This document shows, in pieces, positions 38,235 through 48,734 of a stretch of DNA of 64,000 bases (positions are counted from its first letter, which is position 1; the number at the start of each line of letters is the position of its first letter). The stretch spans positions 434,001 through 498,000 of the forward strand of contig JAKACT010000001.1 of NCBI GenBank assembly GCA_021821195.1. Direction: 5' to 3'. The translations under genes were made by a program, and so were the position numbers. Under the pieces are notes generated by a model that worked only from the letters and a program-made list of their open reading frames with translations, did not search any database and had not been told where the DNA came from. Origin of the DNA: Pseudomonadota bacterium. Lineage in GTDB: Bacteria > Pseudomonadota > Gammaproteobacteria > Xanthomonadales > Xanthomonadaceae.

Positions 38235-38981
38235 TCAGGCCGCCGCGCGGGCGATGGCCAGGAAGTCCGCGGCCGCCAGCGAGGCGCCACCGATCAGTCC
38301 GCCGTCCACGTCGACCTGGTTGAACAGGCTGGCCGCGTTGTCGGGCTTGACGCTGCCGCCGTACAGCAGGGGCAGGGAATCGGCGATTCTAGCATCGAGC
38401 GCGGCGATTTGGCTACGAATGAAGGCGTGCACGGCCTGCGCCTGCTCCGGGCTGGCGGTGCGACCGGTACCGATCGCCCACACCGGCTCGTAGGCCACCA
38501 CCGCATTGGCGAACGCGGCCACGCCGGCCAGCGCCAGCACTGGCGCCAGCTGCGCGGCGATCACTTCCTCGGTGCGGCCGGCTTCGCGCTCCTCCAGGCT
38601 CTCGCCCACGCACAGGATCGGCACCAGCCCCGCGGCCTGCGCGGCGACGAACTTGCGCGCCACCAACTCGCTGCTTTCGGCGTGGTACTGGCGGCGCTCG
38701 GAATGCCCGACCAGCGTATAGCGCGCACCGACGTCGGCCAGCATCGCCGCCGCCACTTCGCCAGTGTAGGCGCCCTTGTCGTGCGCGCTCACGTCCTGCG
38801 CGCCGAAGGCCACGCCGTTGCCGTCGAACTTCGCCACCAGCTCGCCCAGGTACGGGTACGGCGGCAGCACCACCAGTTCCACCCCGGCGACGCCGGCATC
38901 CACGATGTCGGTGACAAGCGCATGGGCGAATTCGCGGCTGCCCTGCAGCTTCCAGTTGCCGGCGACGAGTTTGCGACGCAT
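38235..38981 (-). CDS. tpiA: Triose-phosphate isomerase
   Basis: A 248-residue TIM-barrel enzyme of glycolysis. Seen are GNWKLQG (Lys near residue 10), GHSERRQY (catalytic His near 93), VVAYEPVWAIGTGRTASPEQ (catalytic Glu and the mobile loop, near 160-179) and LLYGGSVKPDNA (phosphate site). Start ATG at 38981, with a GGAG ribosome site next to the TAA of the upstream oxygenase gene. secG follows. Confidence 0.97.
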   Translation of the reverse strand: MRRKLVAGNWKLQGSREFAHALVTDIVDAGVAGVELVVLPPYPYLGELVAKFDGNGVAFGAQDVSAHDKGAYTGEVAAAMLADVGARYTLVGHSERRQYHAESSELVARKFVAAQAAGLVPILCVGESLEEREAGRTEEVIAAQLAPVLALAGVAAFANAVVAYEPVWAIGTGRTASPEQAQAVHAFIRSQIAALDARIADSLPLLYGGSVKPDNAASLFNQVDVDGGLIGGASLAAADFLAIARAAA

Positions 38982-38991
38982 GTGACTCTCC

Positions 38992-39945
38992 TTATTTCAG
39001 CTTGATTTCGCGCAGGCGTTCCTGCAGGTAGCCTTCCGCGGTGATCGGCTCCGGATAACGGCTGGGATTGTCCGGGGTGATGCAGGACGGCAGCACGTCG
39101 ATCAGGAAATCCGGGTTCGGGTGCAGGAAGAACGGCGTGGAATAGCGCGGCTGGCGCGCCTTCTCCCCCGGTGGATTGACCACGCGGTGGGTGGTGGACG
39201 GATACACGTGGTTGGTCAGCCGCTGCAGCATGTCGCCGATGTTGACCACGATGGTGTCGGCATCGGCGGTGAACGGCACCCACTCGCCCTTGCGCGACAG
39301 CACTTCCAGGCCTTCCGCGCTGGCACCCACCAGCAGGGTGATCAGGTTGATGTCCTCGTGTGCGCCGGCGCGCACGTTGGGGATGTCGTCGGTGGTGATC
39401 GGCGGGTAGTGGATCGGACGCAGGATCGAGTTGCCGGAATCGGTCTTGTCTGCGAAATAGTCCTCCGCCAGGCCGATGTGCAGCGCCAGCGCCGACAGCA
39501 CCTGGGAACCCAGCGCGTCCAGCGACTGGTACAGGCCGTAGCCGACCCGCTTGAATCCGGGAATCTCCGCCGGCCACTGGTTTTCCGGCATGTCGGCGGC
39601 GTACTTCGAGTCGCGCGGGATCTCCCGGCCGATGTGCCAGAACTCCTTGAGGTCGAAGTGCTTCGAGCCCTTCGCGGTTTCCACGCCGAACGGCGTGTAG
39701 CCGCGCGCACCGCCGCCGCCCGCCACGTGGTACTGCTTCTTCACCTCTTCCGGCAGCGCGAAGAACGCCTTGAAGGTGGCGTAGGCCTCGTCGATCTGCG
39801 CCTGCGGGATGCCGTGGTTGCGGATGCCGGCAAAGCCCCATTCGCGGTAGGCCGCGCCCAGTTCATCGACGAAGGCCTGGCGGTCTGCCGGGCTGGTGGG
39901 ATGGGTGAAGCGGCGGATGTCGAAGCTGGGGATCTGCGAAGTCAT
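38992..39945 (-). CDS. 2-oxoglutarate/Fe(II) oxygenase, isopenicillin N synthase-like
   Basis: A 317-residue non-heme iron oxygenase of the isopenicillin N synthase family. The N-terminal DIOX_N part includes EWGFAGIRNHGIP. The iron ligands are the HED of AHEDINLITLLVG (HxD) and the His of STTHRVVNPPGE; the Arg of PRYSTPFFLHP is placed for 2-oxoglutarate. Substrates in this family range from amino acids to hormones; none can be assigned here. It sits between glmM and tpiA with 10-43 bp gaps, so is probably co-transcribed with them. Confidence 0.88.
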   Translation of the reverse strand: MTSQIPSFDIRRFTHPTSPADRQAFVDELGAAYREWGFAGIRNHGIPQAQIDEAYATFKAFFALPEEVKKQYHVAGGGGARGYTPFGVETAKGSKHFDLKEFWHIGREIPRDSKYAADMPENQWPAEIPGFKRVGYGLYQSLDALGSQVLSALALHIGLAEDYFADKTDSGNSILRPIHYPPITTDDIPNVRAGAHEDINLITLLVGASAEGLEVLSRKGEWVPFTADADTIVVNIGDMLQRLTNHVYPSTTHRVVNPPGEKARQPRYSTPFFLHPNPDFLIDVLPSCITPDNPSRYPEPITAEGYLQERLREIKLK

Positions 39946-39988
39946 GGCGTCCTTCCTTCCCACGGGCGCGGAAATCACGGCGTTGCAA

Positions 39989-41343
39989 TCAAGCGGCGGC
40001 GCGCACGGCGTCGGCCAGCGCGGACAGGGTGGATTCGACCAGCGCGGCGTCGTCGGCTTCGACCGTCACCCGTACCACGGGTTCCGTGCCCGACGGACGC
40101 AGGAAGGCGCGACCGCGGCCTTCGACGGCGCGCTGCGCCTGCGCCAGCGCGGCCTGCACGCTGGCCGCTTCGGCCGGCTTGCTACCGCCGGCGAAGCGCA
40201 CGTTGACGGTCTTCTGCGGCACCTTGCGCAGGTCCTTCAGCGCATCGGCCAGGCCGATACCGCGGCGCTGCAGCACTTCCAGCACCTGCAGCGCGCTGAC
40301 GATGCCGTCGCCGGTACTGGCGCGGTCCAGGCACAGGATGTGCCCGCTGGCTTCGCCACCCAGCACGCCGCCGTGGGCCAGCAGCTGTTGGTGCACGTAG
40401 CGGTCGCCGACCTTGGCGCGCACGAACGCGATCCCGCGCGCGGCCAGCGCCTGTTCGAAGCCGAAGTTGGTCATCAGCGTGCCGACCACCGGGCCACGCA
40501 GCCGGCCGCTGTCCTGCCAGTCGCAGGCCAATACGTACAGCAGGTCGTCGCCATCGCAGACGCGGCCCTGCGCATCGACGAACAGCACGCGGTCGCCGTC
40601 GCCGTCGAAGGCGATGCCGAGCTCGGCGCCGCTCTCGCGCACGCGCGCGGCCAGCGCCTCGGGATGGGTGGACCCCACGCCCTCGTTGATGTTGACGCCG
40701 TTGGGCTCGACGCCGATGGCGTCCACGCGGGCGTCCAGTTCGCGCAGCACCAGCGGCGCCAGCTGGTAGGTGGCGCCGTTGGCGCAGTCCACCACGATGC
40801 GCATGCCGCCGAGGTGGAAGCCCTTGGGCACCGAGTTCTTGCAGGCTTCGACGTAGCGGCCGATGGTGTCACGGGTGCGCACCGCCTTGCCCAGCTTCTC
40901 CGAGGCCACGGTGGAGAACGGCGCGTCCAGCGCGGCCTCGATCGCCAGCTCGGTGGCGTCGTCCAGCTTCTCGCCCTGCGCGGAGAAGAACTTGATGCCG
41001 TTGTCGTGATGCGGGTTGTGCGAGGCGGAAATCACGATGCCGCCGTCGGCACGCATCGAGTGGGTCAGGTGGGCGACCGCCGGGGTCGGCATCGGCCCCA
41101 TCAGCTGCACGTCCACGCCGGCCGCGACCAGCCCGGCTTCCAGCGCCGCCTCGAACATGTAGTTGGAAATGCGCGTGTCCTTGCCGATCACCACCATCGG
41201 CTTGCGCCACTCCTGGCGGTTGCGCGCGGCGGCCACCAGCGCATGGCCGTAGGCATTGCCCAGGCGCAGCACGAAGTCGGCCGAAATCGGGCCTTCACCG
41301 ACCCGGCCGCGGATGCCGTCGGTGCCGAAATACTTGCGCGTGC

Positions 41344-41347
<4 letters not shown>
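39989..41347 (-). CDS. glmM: Phosphoglucosamine mutase
   Basis: A 452-residue enzyme converting glucosamine-6-phosphate to glucosamine-1-phosphate for UDP-GlcNAc. The N-terminal [13 protein letters not shown] is the family start; [16 protein letters not shown] holds the phosphoserine (near residue 105); [11 protein letters not shown] binds Mg (near 245); [11 protein letters not shown] is the phosphate site. The GTG start at 41347 overlaps the accD stop by 4 bp, so it is coupled to accD; the longer open frame upstream lies in accD. Confidence 0.96.
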
Positions 41348-42234
<887 letters not shown>

Positions 42235-42319
42235 TCGTTTCGATCACCGCAGGTTGCGTCGCGCGCACGATTGCCCGCTTCCATCCCGGCCATGGCCCGG
42301 ATGGCGCCCAGTCTACTAC

Positions 42320-43135
42320 TCAGGCCGGAACGGCCAGCCCATCCAGCGCCTCGCGCAGGGGGCGCAGGAACGCATCCGCGTGCGCAGCGGCGTCCGCCTC
42401 GCCAGTGCTGCCTTCCATCGCGGACACCAGTGCACTGCCCACCACCACGCCGTCGGCATGCATCGCCATCGACGCCGCGCTGGCGGCATCGCGGATGCCG
42501 AAGCCGGCGAACACCGGTGCCTTCGCCATCGCCCGCACTTCCGCCAGGTGGCGGCCCGCATCGCCCACGTCCAGATGCGCCGCGCCGGTGACGCCGGCGT
42601 AGCTAACGTAGTACAGGTAGCCGTCGGCCTGCTCGCACAGCCGCTGCAGGCGCGCCTGCGGGGTAGTCGGCGAAGCCAGCGAGACCAGCACCAGTCCGTT
42701 GCGGGCGAACGCGGCGCGGTATTCCTCGGCCTCTTCCGGCGGCAGGTCGACCAGCAGCATGCCGTCCACGCCGGCCGCCGCCGCATCGGCGGCGAACGCC
42801 GCCGCGCCGCGGATCTCGACCGGGTTGAGGTAGCCCATCAGCACCACCGGCGTGGCCGCATCGCGCGCGCGGAACGCGCGCACGCAGTCCAGCACGTAGG
42901 CAAGCCCGGCACCGCGCGCCAGCGCGCGCTCGGAGCTGCGCTGGATCACCGGGCCATCGGCCATCGGATCCGAGAACGGCACGCCGAGTTCGATCACGTC
43001 CGCGCCGGCCTGCGCCAGCGCGTGCATGACCGGCACCGTCGCCGCCAGCGACGGATCGCCGGCGGTGATGAACGGCACCAACCCCTTGCGCCCGGCCGAA
43101 CGCAGCGCGTCCAGCCGTTGCTGCAGGCGGGTCAT
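42320..43135 (-). CDS. trpA: Tryptophan synthase subunit alpha
   Basis: A 271-residue TIM-barrel subunit that cleaves indole-3-glycerol phosphate to indole. Seen are FITAGDPSLAATVP, ELGVPFSDPMADGPVIQ (catalytic Glu near residue 49 and Asp near 60), GVDGMLLVDLPPEE, and GFGIRDAASA. It begins with ATG at 43135, overlapping the DUF3144 gene stop by 4 bp. It works with TrpB, encoded two genes upstream. Confidence 0.97.
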   Translation of the reverse strand: MTRLQQRLDALRSAGRKGLVPFITAGDPSLAATVPVMHALAQAGADVIELGVPFSDPMADGPVIQRSSERALARGAGLAYVLDCVRAFRARDAATPVVLMGYLNPVEIRGAAAFAADAAAAGVDGMLLVDLPPEEAEEYRAAFARNGLVLVSLASPTTPQARLQRLCEQADGYLYYVSYAGVTGAAHLDVGDAGRHLAEVRAMAKAPVFAGFGIRDAASAASMAMHADGVVVGSALVSAMEGSTGEADAAAHADAFLRPLREALDGLAVPA

Positions 43136-43542
43136 TCGTTGGCCGCAGCCGGCGCGTCCTTGAGACGGCCGATCTTCACGCCGGCGGCCTTGTACTCCTC
43201 GGCGAGCTCGGAGTCACCGACGTCGATGCCGCGCTCTTCGCCCATGCCGTCCAGGTGCTCGTTGAGCATGCGGCGGTACATGGTGCTCATGTAGTCGAGG
43301 AACGCGGTGCGCTCTTCGGCGGCGGCGATTGGCTTGACGTTGGCCAGGAACACGTGCGCGTTGAAGCGCGCGCTGGCGAACAGCGCGGCCAGGCTGATGT
43401 TCTTCTCGCCGTACTTCTGCGCCTGCTTGTTGGTCAGCTCGAGGTATTCGTTGACGCAGTCGAAGAACTGCGGCGGGAACTGGTTGCCCTGGGGGGCGTT
43501 CTGCTGTTCGGCCGCGGGCTGGGCCTGGATCTCTTCGGCCAT
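43132..43542 (-). CDS. DUF3144 domain-containing protein between trpB and trpA
   Basis: A 136-residue soluble protein. After a Gln/Ala-rich start (residues 1-22) comes a helical domain (FFDCVNEYLELTNKQAQKY, ASARFNAHVFLANV, FLDYMSTMYRRMLNEHLDGM) of the DUF3144 type. No function is known. Its stop overlaps the trpA start (ATGA) and trpB is 144 bp upstream, so it is probably expressed with the trp genes. A link to tryptophan formation is not shown. The start at 43542 gives a natural N-terminus. Confidence 0.82.
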   Translation of the reverse strand: MAEEIQAQPAAEQQNAPQGNQFPPQFFDCVNEYLELTNKQAQKYGEKNISLAALFASARFNAHVFLANVKPIAAAEERTAFLDYMSTMYRRMLNEHLDGMGEERGIDVGDSELAEEYKAAGVKIGRLKDAPAAANE

Positions 43543-43685
43543 GGCCGGACTCCTGGGAAGTTGGGATGAAAGTGGAACCGGGCATTCTCGCCGAAACCGG
43601 GCCGCAGGCCAAATCCGCGCAAATGCCGCGGGACGGGCATCGCCGCCCATTTTCCGGTGCCGCTGCGTACGGCCAGCCGTCCAGG

Positions 43686-44924
43686 CTAAAGCGACAGGCC
43701 CTCGCGGGCGGCGATGGTATGCACGTCCTTGTCACCACGGCCGGACAGGTTGCACAGCACCAGCGCGTCCTTCGGCAGCTCGCGCGCCAGCTTGATCGCC
43801 TGCGCCACCGCGTGGCTGGACTCCAGCGCCGGCAGGATGCCCTCGGTGCGCGTGAGCCGATGGAAGGCGGCCAGCGCCTCCTCGTCGGTCACGCCCACGT
43901 ACTCGGCGCGATTCATATCCTTCAGGAAAGCGTGCTCCGGGCCGACGCCGGGATAGTCCAGGCCGGCGGAGATCGAATGGGTTTCGGTGATCTGGCCGTC
44001 GTCGTCGCAGATCACGTAGGTGCGGTTGCCGTGCAGCACGCCGATCCGGCCCGCCGCCAGCGAGGCTGCATGGTGGCCGGTCTCGATGCCCTCGCCCGCC
44101 GCTTCCGCACCGACGATGCGCACGCCCGGGTCGTTGAGGAAGGCGTGGAACAGCCCGATGGCGTTGCTGCCGCCGCCTACGCAGGCAGTGATGGCATCCG
44201 GCAGGCGGCCGTATTCGGCCAGCATCTGCGCGCGCGCCTCGCGGCCGACCACGGCGTTGAAGTCGCGGACCATGCGCGGGTACGGGTCGGGGCCGGCCAC
44301 GGTGCCGATGATGTAGAAGGTGTCGCGCACGTTGGTCACCCAGTCGCGCATCGCCTCGTTGAGCGCATCCTTGAGCGTCGCCGAGCCGCTGGTCACCGGC
44401 ACCACCGTCGCGCCCAGCAGCTTCATCCGGTAGACGTTGATCTTCTGCCGCTCGATGTCGGTGGCACCCATGTAGACCACGCATTCCAGCCCCAGCCGGG
44501 TGGCCACGGTGGCGGACGCCACGCCATGCTGGCCGGCGCCGGTCTCGGCGATGATCCGGGTCTTGCCCATGCGGCTGGCCAGCAGCGCCTGGCCGATGGT
44601 GTTGTTGATCTTGTGCGCGCCGGTGTGGTTCAGGTCCTCGCGCTTGAGCAGGATCTGTGCGCCGCCGACCTCGCGGCTCAGGCGCTCGGCGTGGTAGATC
44701 GGGCTGGGCCGGCCCACGTAGTGCGCCAGGTCCTTGTAGAAGGCGGCGATGAAGGACGGATCGACGCGCGCGGCGTCGTAGGCGTCGGCCAGTTCCTGCA
44801 GCGGCCCCATCAGGGTCTCGGCGACGAAGCGGCCGCCGTGGCGGCCGAAGTGGCCGTTGGCGTCGGGGTAAGCGTGGAAATCGATGGGCGCGGCGGGCGC
44901 GGCCTGCGGGCTGGAAGTGGTCAC
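43686..44924 (-). CDS. trpB: Tryptophan synthase subunit beta
   Basis: A 412-residue PLP enzyme joining indole and serine to tryptophan. The PLP lysine is in [17 protein letters not shown] (near residue 107), with [13 protein letters not shown] (catalytic loop), [16 protein letters not shown] (phosphate site) and [16 protein letters not shown]. The N-terminal about 14 residues are a poorly conserved Ala/Pro-rich extension. A 200-bp noncoding stretch separates it from trpF and could hold an attenuator-type leader. Confidence 0.97.
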   Translation of the reverse strand: MTTSSPQAAPAAPIDFHAYPDANGHFGRHGGRFVAETLMGPLQELADAYDAARVDPSFIAAFYKDLAHYVGRPSPIYHAERLSREVGGAQILLKREDLNHTGAHKINNTIGQALLASRMGKTRIIAETGAGQHGVASATVATRLGLECVVYMGATDIERQKINVYRMKLLGATVVPVTSGSATLKDALNEAMRDWVTNVRDTFYIIGTVAGPDPYPRMVRDFNAVVGREARAQMLAEYGRLPDAITACVGGGSNAIGLFHAFLNDPGVRIVGAEAAGEGIETGHHAASLAAGRIGVLHGNRTYVICDDDGQITETHSISAGLDYPGVGPEHAFLKDMNRAEYVGVTDEEALAAFHRLTRTEGILPALESSHAVAQAIKLARELPKDALVLCNLSGRGDKDVHTIAAREGLSL

Positions 44925-45027
44925 GCTGAAGTCTCCGGTGTCGGAACGCGCGCGGCGGTGGCGCCGCTGGCGCAGGTCGAAACGAATGGCGTGCGCCCGG
45001 TGGACGGGCGCGCAGGCAAGCGCGGCC

Positions 45028-45111
45028 TTATCCCAGCGCGGCCGCGGGCACGCGCCGCCATCGCCGCAGCGAGCGGCCGAAGGGTGCGCGGGGGCGGTTG
45101 GAAGTCTTCAT
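45028..45111 (-). CDS. Possible 27-codon leader ORF before trpB (speculative)
   Basis: A short reading frame ([18 protein letters not shown]...) with ATG at 45111 and TAA at 45028 lies in the 200-bp gap before trpB. It has one Trp and many Arg codons, so it is a weak trp-leader candidate. GC-rich inverted repeats follow, such as GCGCCCG/CGGGCGC around 44990-45010, but no clear T run. It may equally be chance. Confidence 0.25.
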   Translation of the reverse strand: MKTSNRPRAPFGRSLRRWRRVPAAALG

Positions 45112-45125
45112 GGCGTGGCCATAGC

Positions 45126-45791
45126 CTACCTGATCGTCGCAGCCGTGGCGCCTGCGTCAGCCGCACGCACGGCCTCCACGAAGCGGCGCATCCGCAGCCC
45201 GTCCTTGACGCCCGGCGCCAGCTCGATGCCGCCAGCCACGTCCACGCCCCAGGGGCGCACGGCGCGCACGGCGTCGCCGACGTTGTCCGCGTCCAGGCCG
45301 CCGGCCAGCAGCCAGGGCCGGTCCAGGTCGACCGGGATGTTCGCCGCCTCCAGCCGTTGCCCGCTGCCACCGGCCGCGCCGGGCGCGTGGCCGTCCAGCA
45401 CGAAACCGGCCGCATGCGGCCAGCGCGCGCGCAACGTGCCCGCCTCCACGCGGGCGCCGCCCAACCCCAGTCCCTTGAGGTACGGCAGGCCGAAATGGCG
45501 GCAGAAGGCGTCGTCCTCGCTGCCGTGGAACTGCAGCAGGGTCGGCCGCGCTTCGGCGATCGCCGCGCGCACCTCGCGTTCGTCATTGTCCATGAACAGC
45601 GCCACCAGCGTGACCAGCGGCGACAGTGCCGCGCGCACCGCCGCGGCCCGCGCCGGCGCGACCCGCCGCTGGCTGCGCGCGGCGAAGATCACCCCCACCG
45701 CATCCACGCCCAGCTCGCAGGCCAGCCGCGCATCGCCGGGCCGGGTCAGGCCGCAGAACTTGATGCGGGTGCGGAAGTGTGGGCCGGCCAT
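45126..45791 (-). CDS. trpF: Phosphoribosylanthranilate isomerase
   Basis: A 221-residue TIM-barrel enzyme of tryptophan synthesis. The catalytic Cys is in [13 protein letters not shown] (residue 13) and the catalytic Asp in [10 protein letters not shown] (near residue 133). The phosphate-binding [11 protein letters not shown] is normal, but the usual VDVSSGVE reads VDVAGGIE, an odd change in a strand that normally binds phosphate by Ser. truA is 3 bp upstream; trpB lies 200 bp downstream. Confidence 0.95.
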   Translation of the reverse strand: MAGPHFRTRIKFCGLTRPGDARLACELGVDAVGVIFAARSQRRVAPARAAAVRAALSPLVTLVALFMDNDEREVRAAIAEARPTLLQFHGSEDDAFCRHFGLPYLKGLGLGGARVEAGTLRARWPHAAGFVLDGHAPGAAGGSGQRLEAANIPVDLDRPWLLAGGLDADNVGDAVRAVRPWGVDVAGGIELAPGVKDGLRMRRFVEAVRAADAGATAATIR

Positions 45792-45794
45792 GGC

Positions 45795-46589
45795 CTACTC
45801 GAACTCCCCGCAGGCTTCGGCCGGCAGGTTCCAGTGCAGCGGATATTTCGGCCCGAGGAACAGCAGCCCGGCCGACGGCGCGGTGGGGCCGGCGACGGTG
45901 CGGTCGCGCCCTTCCAGCAATTCGGCGATCCACGCCACCGGCCGCTCGCCGCGCCCCACCACCAGCAGCGAGCCGACGATGTTGCGCACCATGTGGTGGA
46001 GGAAGGCGTTGGCCTGCACCTCCACCACCACCTCGTCGCCGGCGCGGGTGACGGAAATGTCCTGCAGGTTCCGGCGCGCGTGGGTGGCCTGGCACTGGGC
46101 GCTGCGGAACGCGGAAAAGTCGCGCTCGCCCGGCAGCGCCTGCGCGGCTTCGTGCATCGCGTCGGCATCGAGCGGCATGCGCTCCCACCCCAGGTACTGG
46201 CGCTCCAGCCCCGGCCGCGCGCTGCGGTTGAGGATACGGTAGCGGTAACGGCGCGCACGCGCCGAGAAGCGCGCGTTGAAATCATCGGCCACCGGCACGC
46301 ACCAGCGCACCGCCATGGTCGGCGGCAGGTTGGCGGTGGTGCCGAGGATCCAGCCGCGCGCGTCGCGGGTGGCTTGGGTATCGAAATGCACCACCTGGCA
46401 GCGCGCGTGCACGCCGGCATCGGTGCGGCCCGAACAGACGGTGTCGATGGGCGCGGCTGCAACCTTCGACAGCGCCATCTCCAGCGCGGTCTGCAGGCTG
46501 CCGTCGGCTTCCAGCGCGCCGGCCTGGCTCAACCGCTGCCAGCCGGAAAAGCCGCCGCCGTCGTATTCGACCCCGAGTGCCAACCGCAT
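45795..46589 (-). CDS. truA: tRNA pseudouridine(38-40) synthase TruA
   Basis: A 264-residue pseudouridine synthase for positions 38-40 in the anticodon stem. The catalytic Asp lies in [17 protein letters not shown] (near residue 57); [10 protein letters not shown] at the N-terminus, [14 protein letters not shown] and [14 protein letters not shown] are family signatures. It lies between fimV (23 bp upstream) and trpF (3 bp downstream), as is common in Xanthomonadaceae. Confidence 0.96.
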   Translation of the reverse strand: MRLALGVEYDGGGFSGWQRLSQAGALEADGSLQTALEMALSKVAAAPIDTVCSGRTDAGVHARCQVVHFDTQATRDARGWILGTTANLPPTMAVRWCVPVADDFNARFSARARRYRYRILNRSARPGLERQYLGWERMPLDADAMHEAAQALPGERDFSAFRSAQCQATHARRNLQDISVTRAGDEVVVEVQANAFLHHMVRNIVGSLLVVGRGERPVAWIAELLEGRDRTVAGPTAPSAGLLFLGPKYPLHWNLPAEACGEFE

Positions 46590-46612
46590 CGCTTCGCCCT
46601 CGCCGGCGCGCC

Positions 46613-48700
46613 TCAGCCCACCAGCTTGCTGAGCATGCGCGCGGCTTCGTCGCTGATGGCCTCGTCCTCGTGGTCGAGCAGCTCCAGCAGCAGCTGCTGC
46701 GCGGAGGACTCGTCGCCCACGTCGAGGAAGGCGCGCGCCAGCTTGAAGCGCTGTTCGGGGCTGGCCTGCGCGGGCACGGCCGACAGGTCGGGAAGGTCGT
46801 CCACCACTTCGGGCTGCACTTCCGCGACGGCGACGTCCGCGGCTTCCGCCGGCGCTTCCTGCTTCGCCACCGGCTGGGCCGGGGGTGCGGCCGTCGCCGG
46901 TTCGACTTTCATCCAGCCCGAATGCCAGGCTGGCGCGTCCGCCGCTGCCTGGGGCGCAACGCGCGGCATCTCGATGGCCTCTTCGGCATGAAGTTCGGGG
47001 CCGGTTGCCGGCGATGCGTCACCGGGCGTTTCCGCATCCGCCGCGTCGCGGGCTTCGTCCAGCTCGTTTTCTTCGTGCACGTCCTGCGGCGCCGGCCCGG
47101 CATCGTGCAGCGCGGGCGCCGCCATGCCGGCCGCCAGCGCTTCGCTGTCGAACACGCTGCGCCGCGGCGCCGGGACCTGCTTGCGGCGGCTAGCCGCCAG
47201 CCAGGCCAGCAGCGCCAGCACGACCACGCCCAGGCCACCCCACAGCCACGGCATCGCCGCACCCTTGTCCGTGGCTTCGGCAGTCGCGGCTTGCTCGGTG
47301 GTGGCCTTGGTGGCGGGCACTGCGGCCGTGGCCTGCGCCCGATTGCCTTCAGCCAGCCGCGCCTGCGCGGCGGCCAGCTCGCTATCCTTCAGCGACAGCA
47401 GTTTCTGCTGTTCGTCCTTGAGCTTTTCCAGCTCCGCCAGGCGCTCCTTCAACTCGCCAATCTCGGCCGACTTGGCCGCGATGTCCTCGTCGCGCTGACG
47501 CAATTCCTGTTGCAGCATGCTGCCCTCGCCACCGGCGTTGGTGCCGGATTTGTTGCCCGTGGCCTTGCCCTGTGCCGTTGGCGGCACGATCTGCAGGCGC
47601 GCCTCTTCCCGCCGCGGCGCTGCCGCCGGGGCCGGCTTGGCCGCCGCAGCCACCGCTGCGGGCTTGGCCACGGGCGCTTTTTCGTTCGAAACAGGCGCCG
47701 GTTTCGGCACCGCCGGTTTGGTCGCCGCGGGAGCGCTAGCGGCATTCGCCGCCGGCGCGGCGTCCGGCTGGCGCACCGCGCGCCGCGCCTGGCGCCACTG
47801 GCGGGCCTGCTGGCGCACCACCTGCGCGGCTTCCTCCGCACTGACCTTCGCCACGTCGTCGCGGGTCGGCACCCGTAGCACCGCGCCGCTGCGCAGGCGA
47901 TTGACGTCATCGCCCAAGAAGGCATCGGGATTGGCCTGCAGCAGCGCCAGCATGGTTTGGTCGAGGCTGAAGCTGCGGCGCAGGTCCAGCCCACTGGCGA
48001 TCTTCGACAGCGACTCGCCCGGCTTGACCGGGCCGTACTCGGTGGGATCCGAAGCCGGCTTGGGCTCGGGCGTGGGGATTGGCGCCACCGCAACCGGCGC
48101 AGGCCGGGCTGGCGGTGACGGCGGGAGTGCGCTCGAAGGCGCTGGCACTTCCGCCGGCATCCGCGCAGGCGCAGGCGTGGGTGCCGGCACGGGCGAAGGC
48201 GGCGGCGGGTTGGCGGCGGCAGCCACCGGTTCGGGACGCTGCACCCGCGCCGGCGCAGGGGTCTGCGGGATGCCCACGTCCGGCGGCAAGACCGCACCGG
48301 CGGTGTTGGGCGCATCCATCAGCGCCGAGTACTCGCGCACCAGCCGGCCGGCGCCCCAGTCCACTTCGATCAGGAAACTCAGCACCGGCTGTTCGATCGG
48401 GCGGATCGTGGTCACGCGGATGACCGGCTGGCCCCTGGCATCGCTGCCCAGGCTGAACTGCAGGTCGGCGGCGACGCCGCTGGGCGGCGCCAGGCCGACC
48501 CGGCGGAAGGTTTCCGGCGAGGCCAGCCGCGCCTGCAGCGCCGCCAGCTCGCCCGGGGTGGTGGAGACGATGGGGATTTCCGCCAGCAGCGGCTGGTTGC
48601 GCTTGCTCTTGACCTGGATCTGGCCCAGGCCGAGCGCCCACGCATTGCCCGCCGCCAGCAACAGCGCGGCGACCACCGCTGTACGCAATGTCCTGATCAC
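46613..48700 (-). CDS. fimV: FimV/HubP-type polar landmark protein
   Basis: About 695 residues: a signal peptide (to about 22, NAWA-LGL), the FimV N-terminal domain ([22 protein letters not shown]), a Pro/Ala-rich linker, a LysM-type domain ([28 protein letters not shown]), a coiled coil (about 405-455, [20 protein letters not shown]), one membrane helix ([20 protein letters not shown]), and an acidic cytoplasmic part ending in the FimV C-terminal motif ([16 protein letters not shown]). It organises poles and type IV pili. Shorter than P. aeruginosa FimV (about 900). The GTG at 48700 has a GGAG ribosome site and is preferred over the ATG at 48721. Confidence 0.9.
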   Translation of the reverse strand: MIRTLRTAVVAALLLAAGNAWALGLGQIQVKSKRNQPLLAEIPIVSTTPGELAALQARLASPETFRRVGLAPPSGVAADLQFSLGSDARGQPVIRVTTIRPIEQPVLSFLIEVDWGAGRLVREYSALMDAPNTAGAVLPPDVGIPQTPAPARVQRPEPVAAAANPPPPSPVPAPTPAPARMPAEVPAPSSALPPSPPARPAPVAVAPIPTPEPKPASDPTEYGPVKPGESLSKIASGLDLRRSFSLDQTMLALLQANPDAFLGDDVNRLRSGAVLRVPTRDDVAKVSAEEAAQVVRQQARQWRQARRAVRQPDAAPAANAASAPAATKPAVPKPAPVSNEKAPVAKPAAVAAAAKPAPAAAPRREEARLQIVPPTAQGKATGNKSGTNAGGEGSMLQQELRQRDEDIAAKSAEIGELKERLAELEKLKDEQQKLLSLKDSELAAAQARLAEGNRAQATAAVPATKATTEQAATAEATDKGAAMPWLWGGLGVVVLALLAWLAASRRKQVPAPRRSVFDSEALAAGMAAPALHDAGPAPQDVHEENELDEARDAADAETPGDASPATGPELHAEEAIEMPRVAPQAAADAPAWHSGWMKVEPATAAPPAQPVAKQEAPAEAADVAVAEVQPEVVDDLPDLSAVPAQASPEQRFKLARAFLDVGDESSAQQLLLELLDHEDEAISDEAARMLSKLVG

Positions 48701-48734
48701 GTGTACTCCATCCCCCGCCATTGGCGTCGTGACT

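Noticed and set aside
43566..46991. A plus-strand open frame of 1141 codons
   Set aside because: It runs antisense to trpB, trpF, truA and fimV and is rich in Arg, His, Gln and Ala, the usual composition of antisense frames at very high GC. No family motifs.
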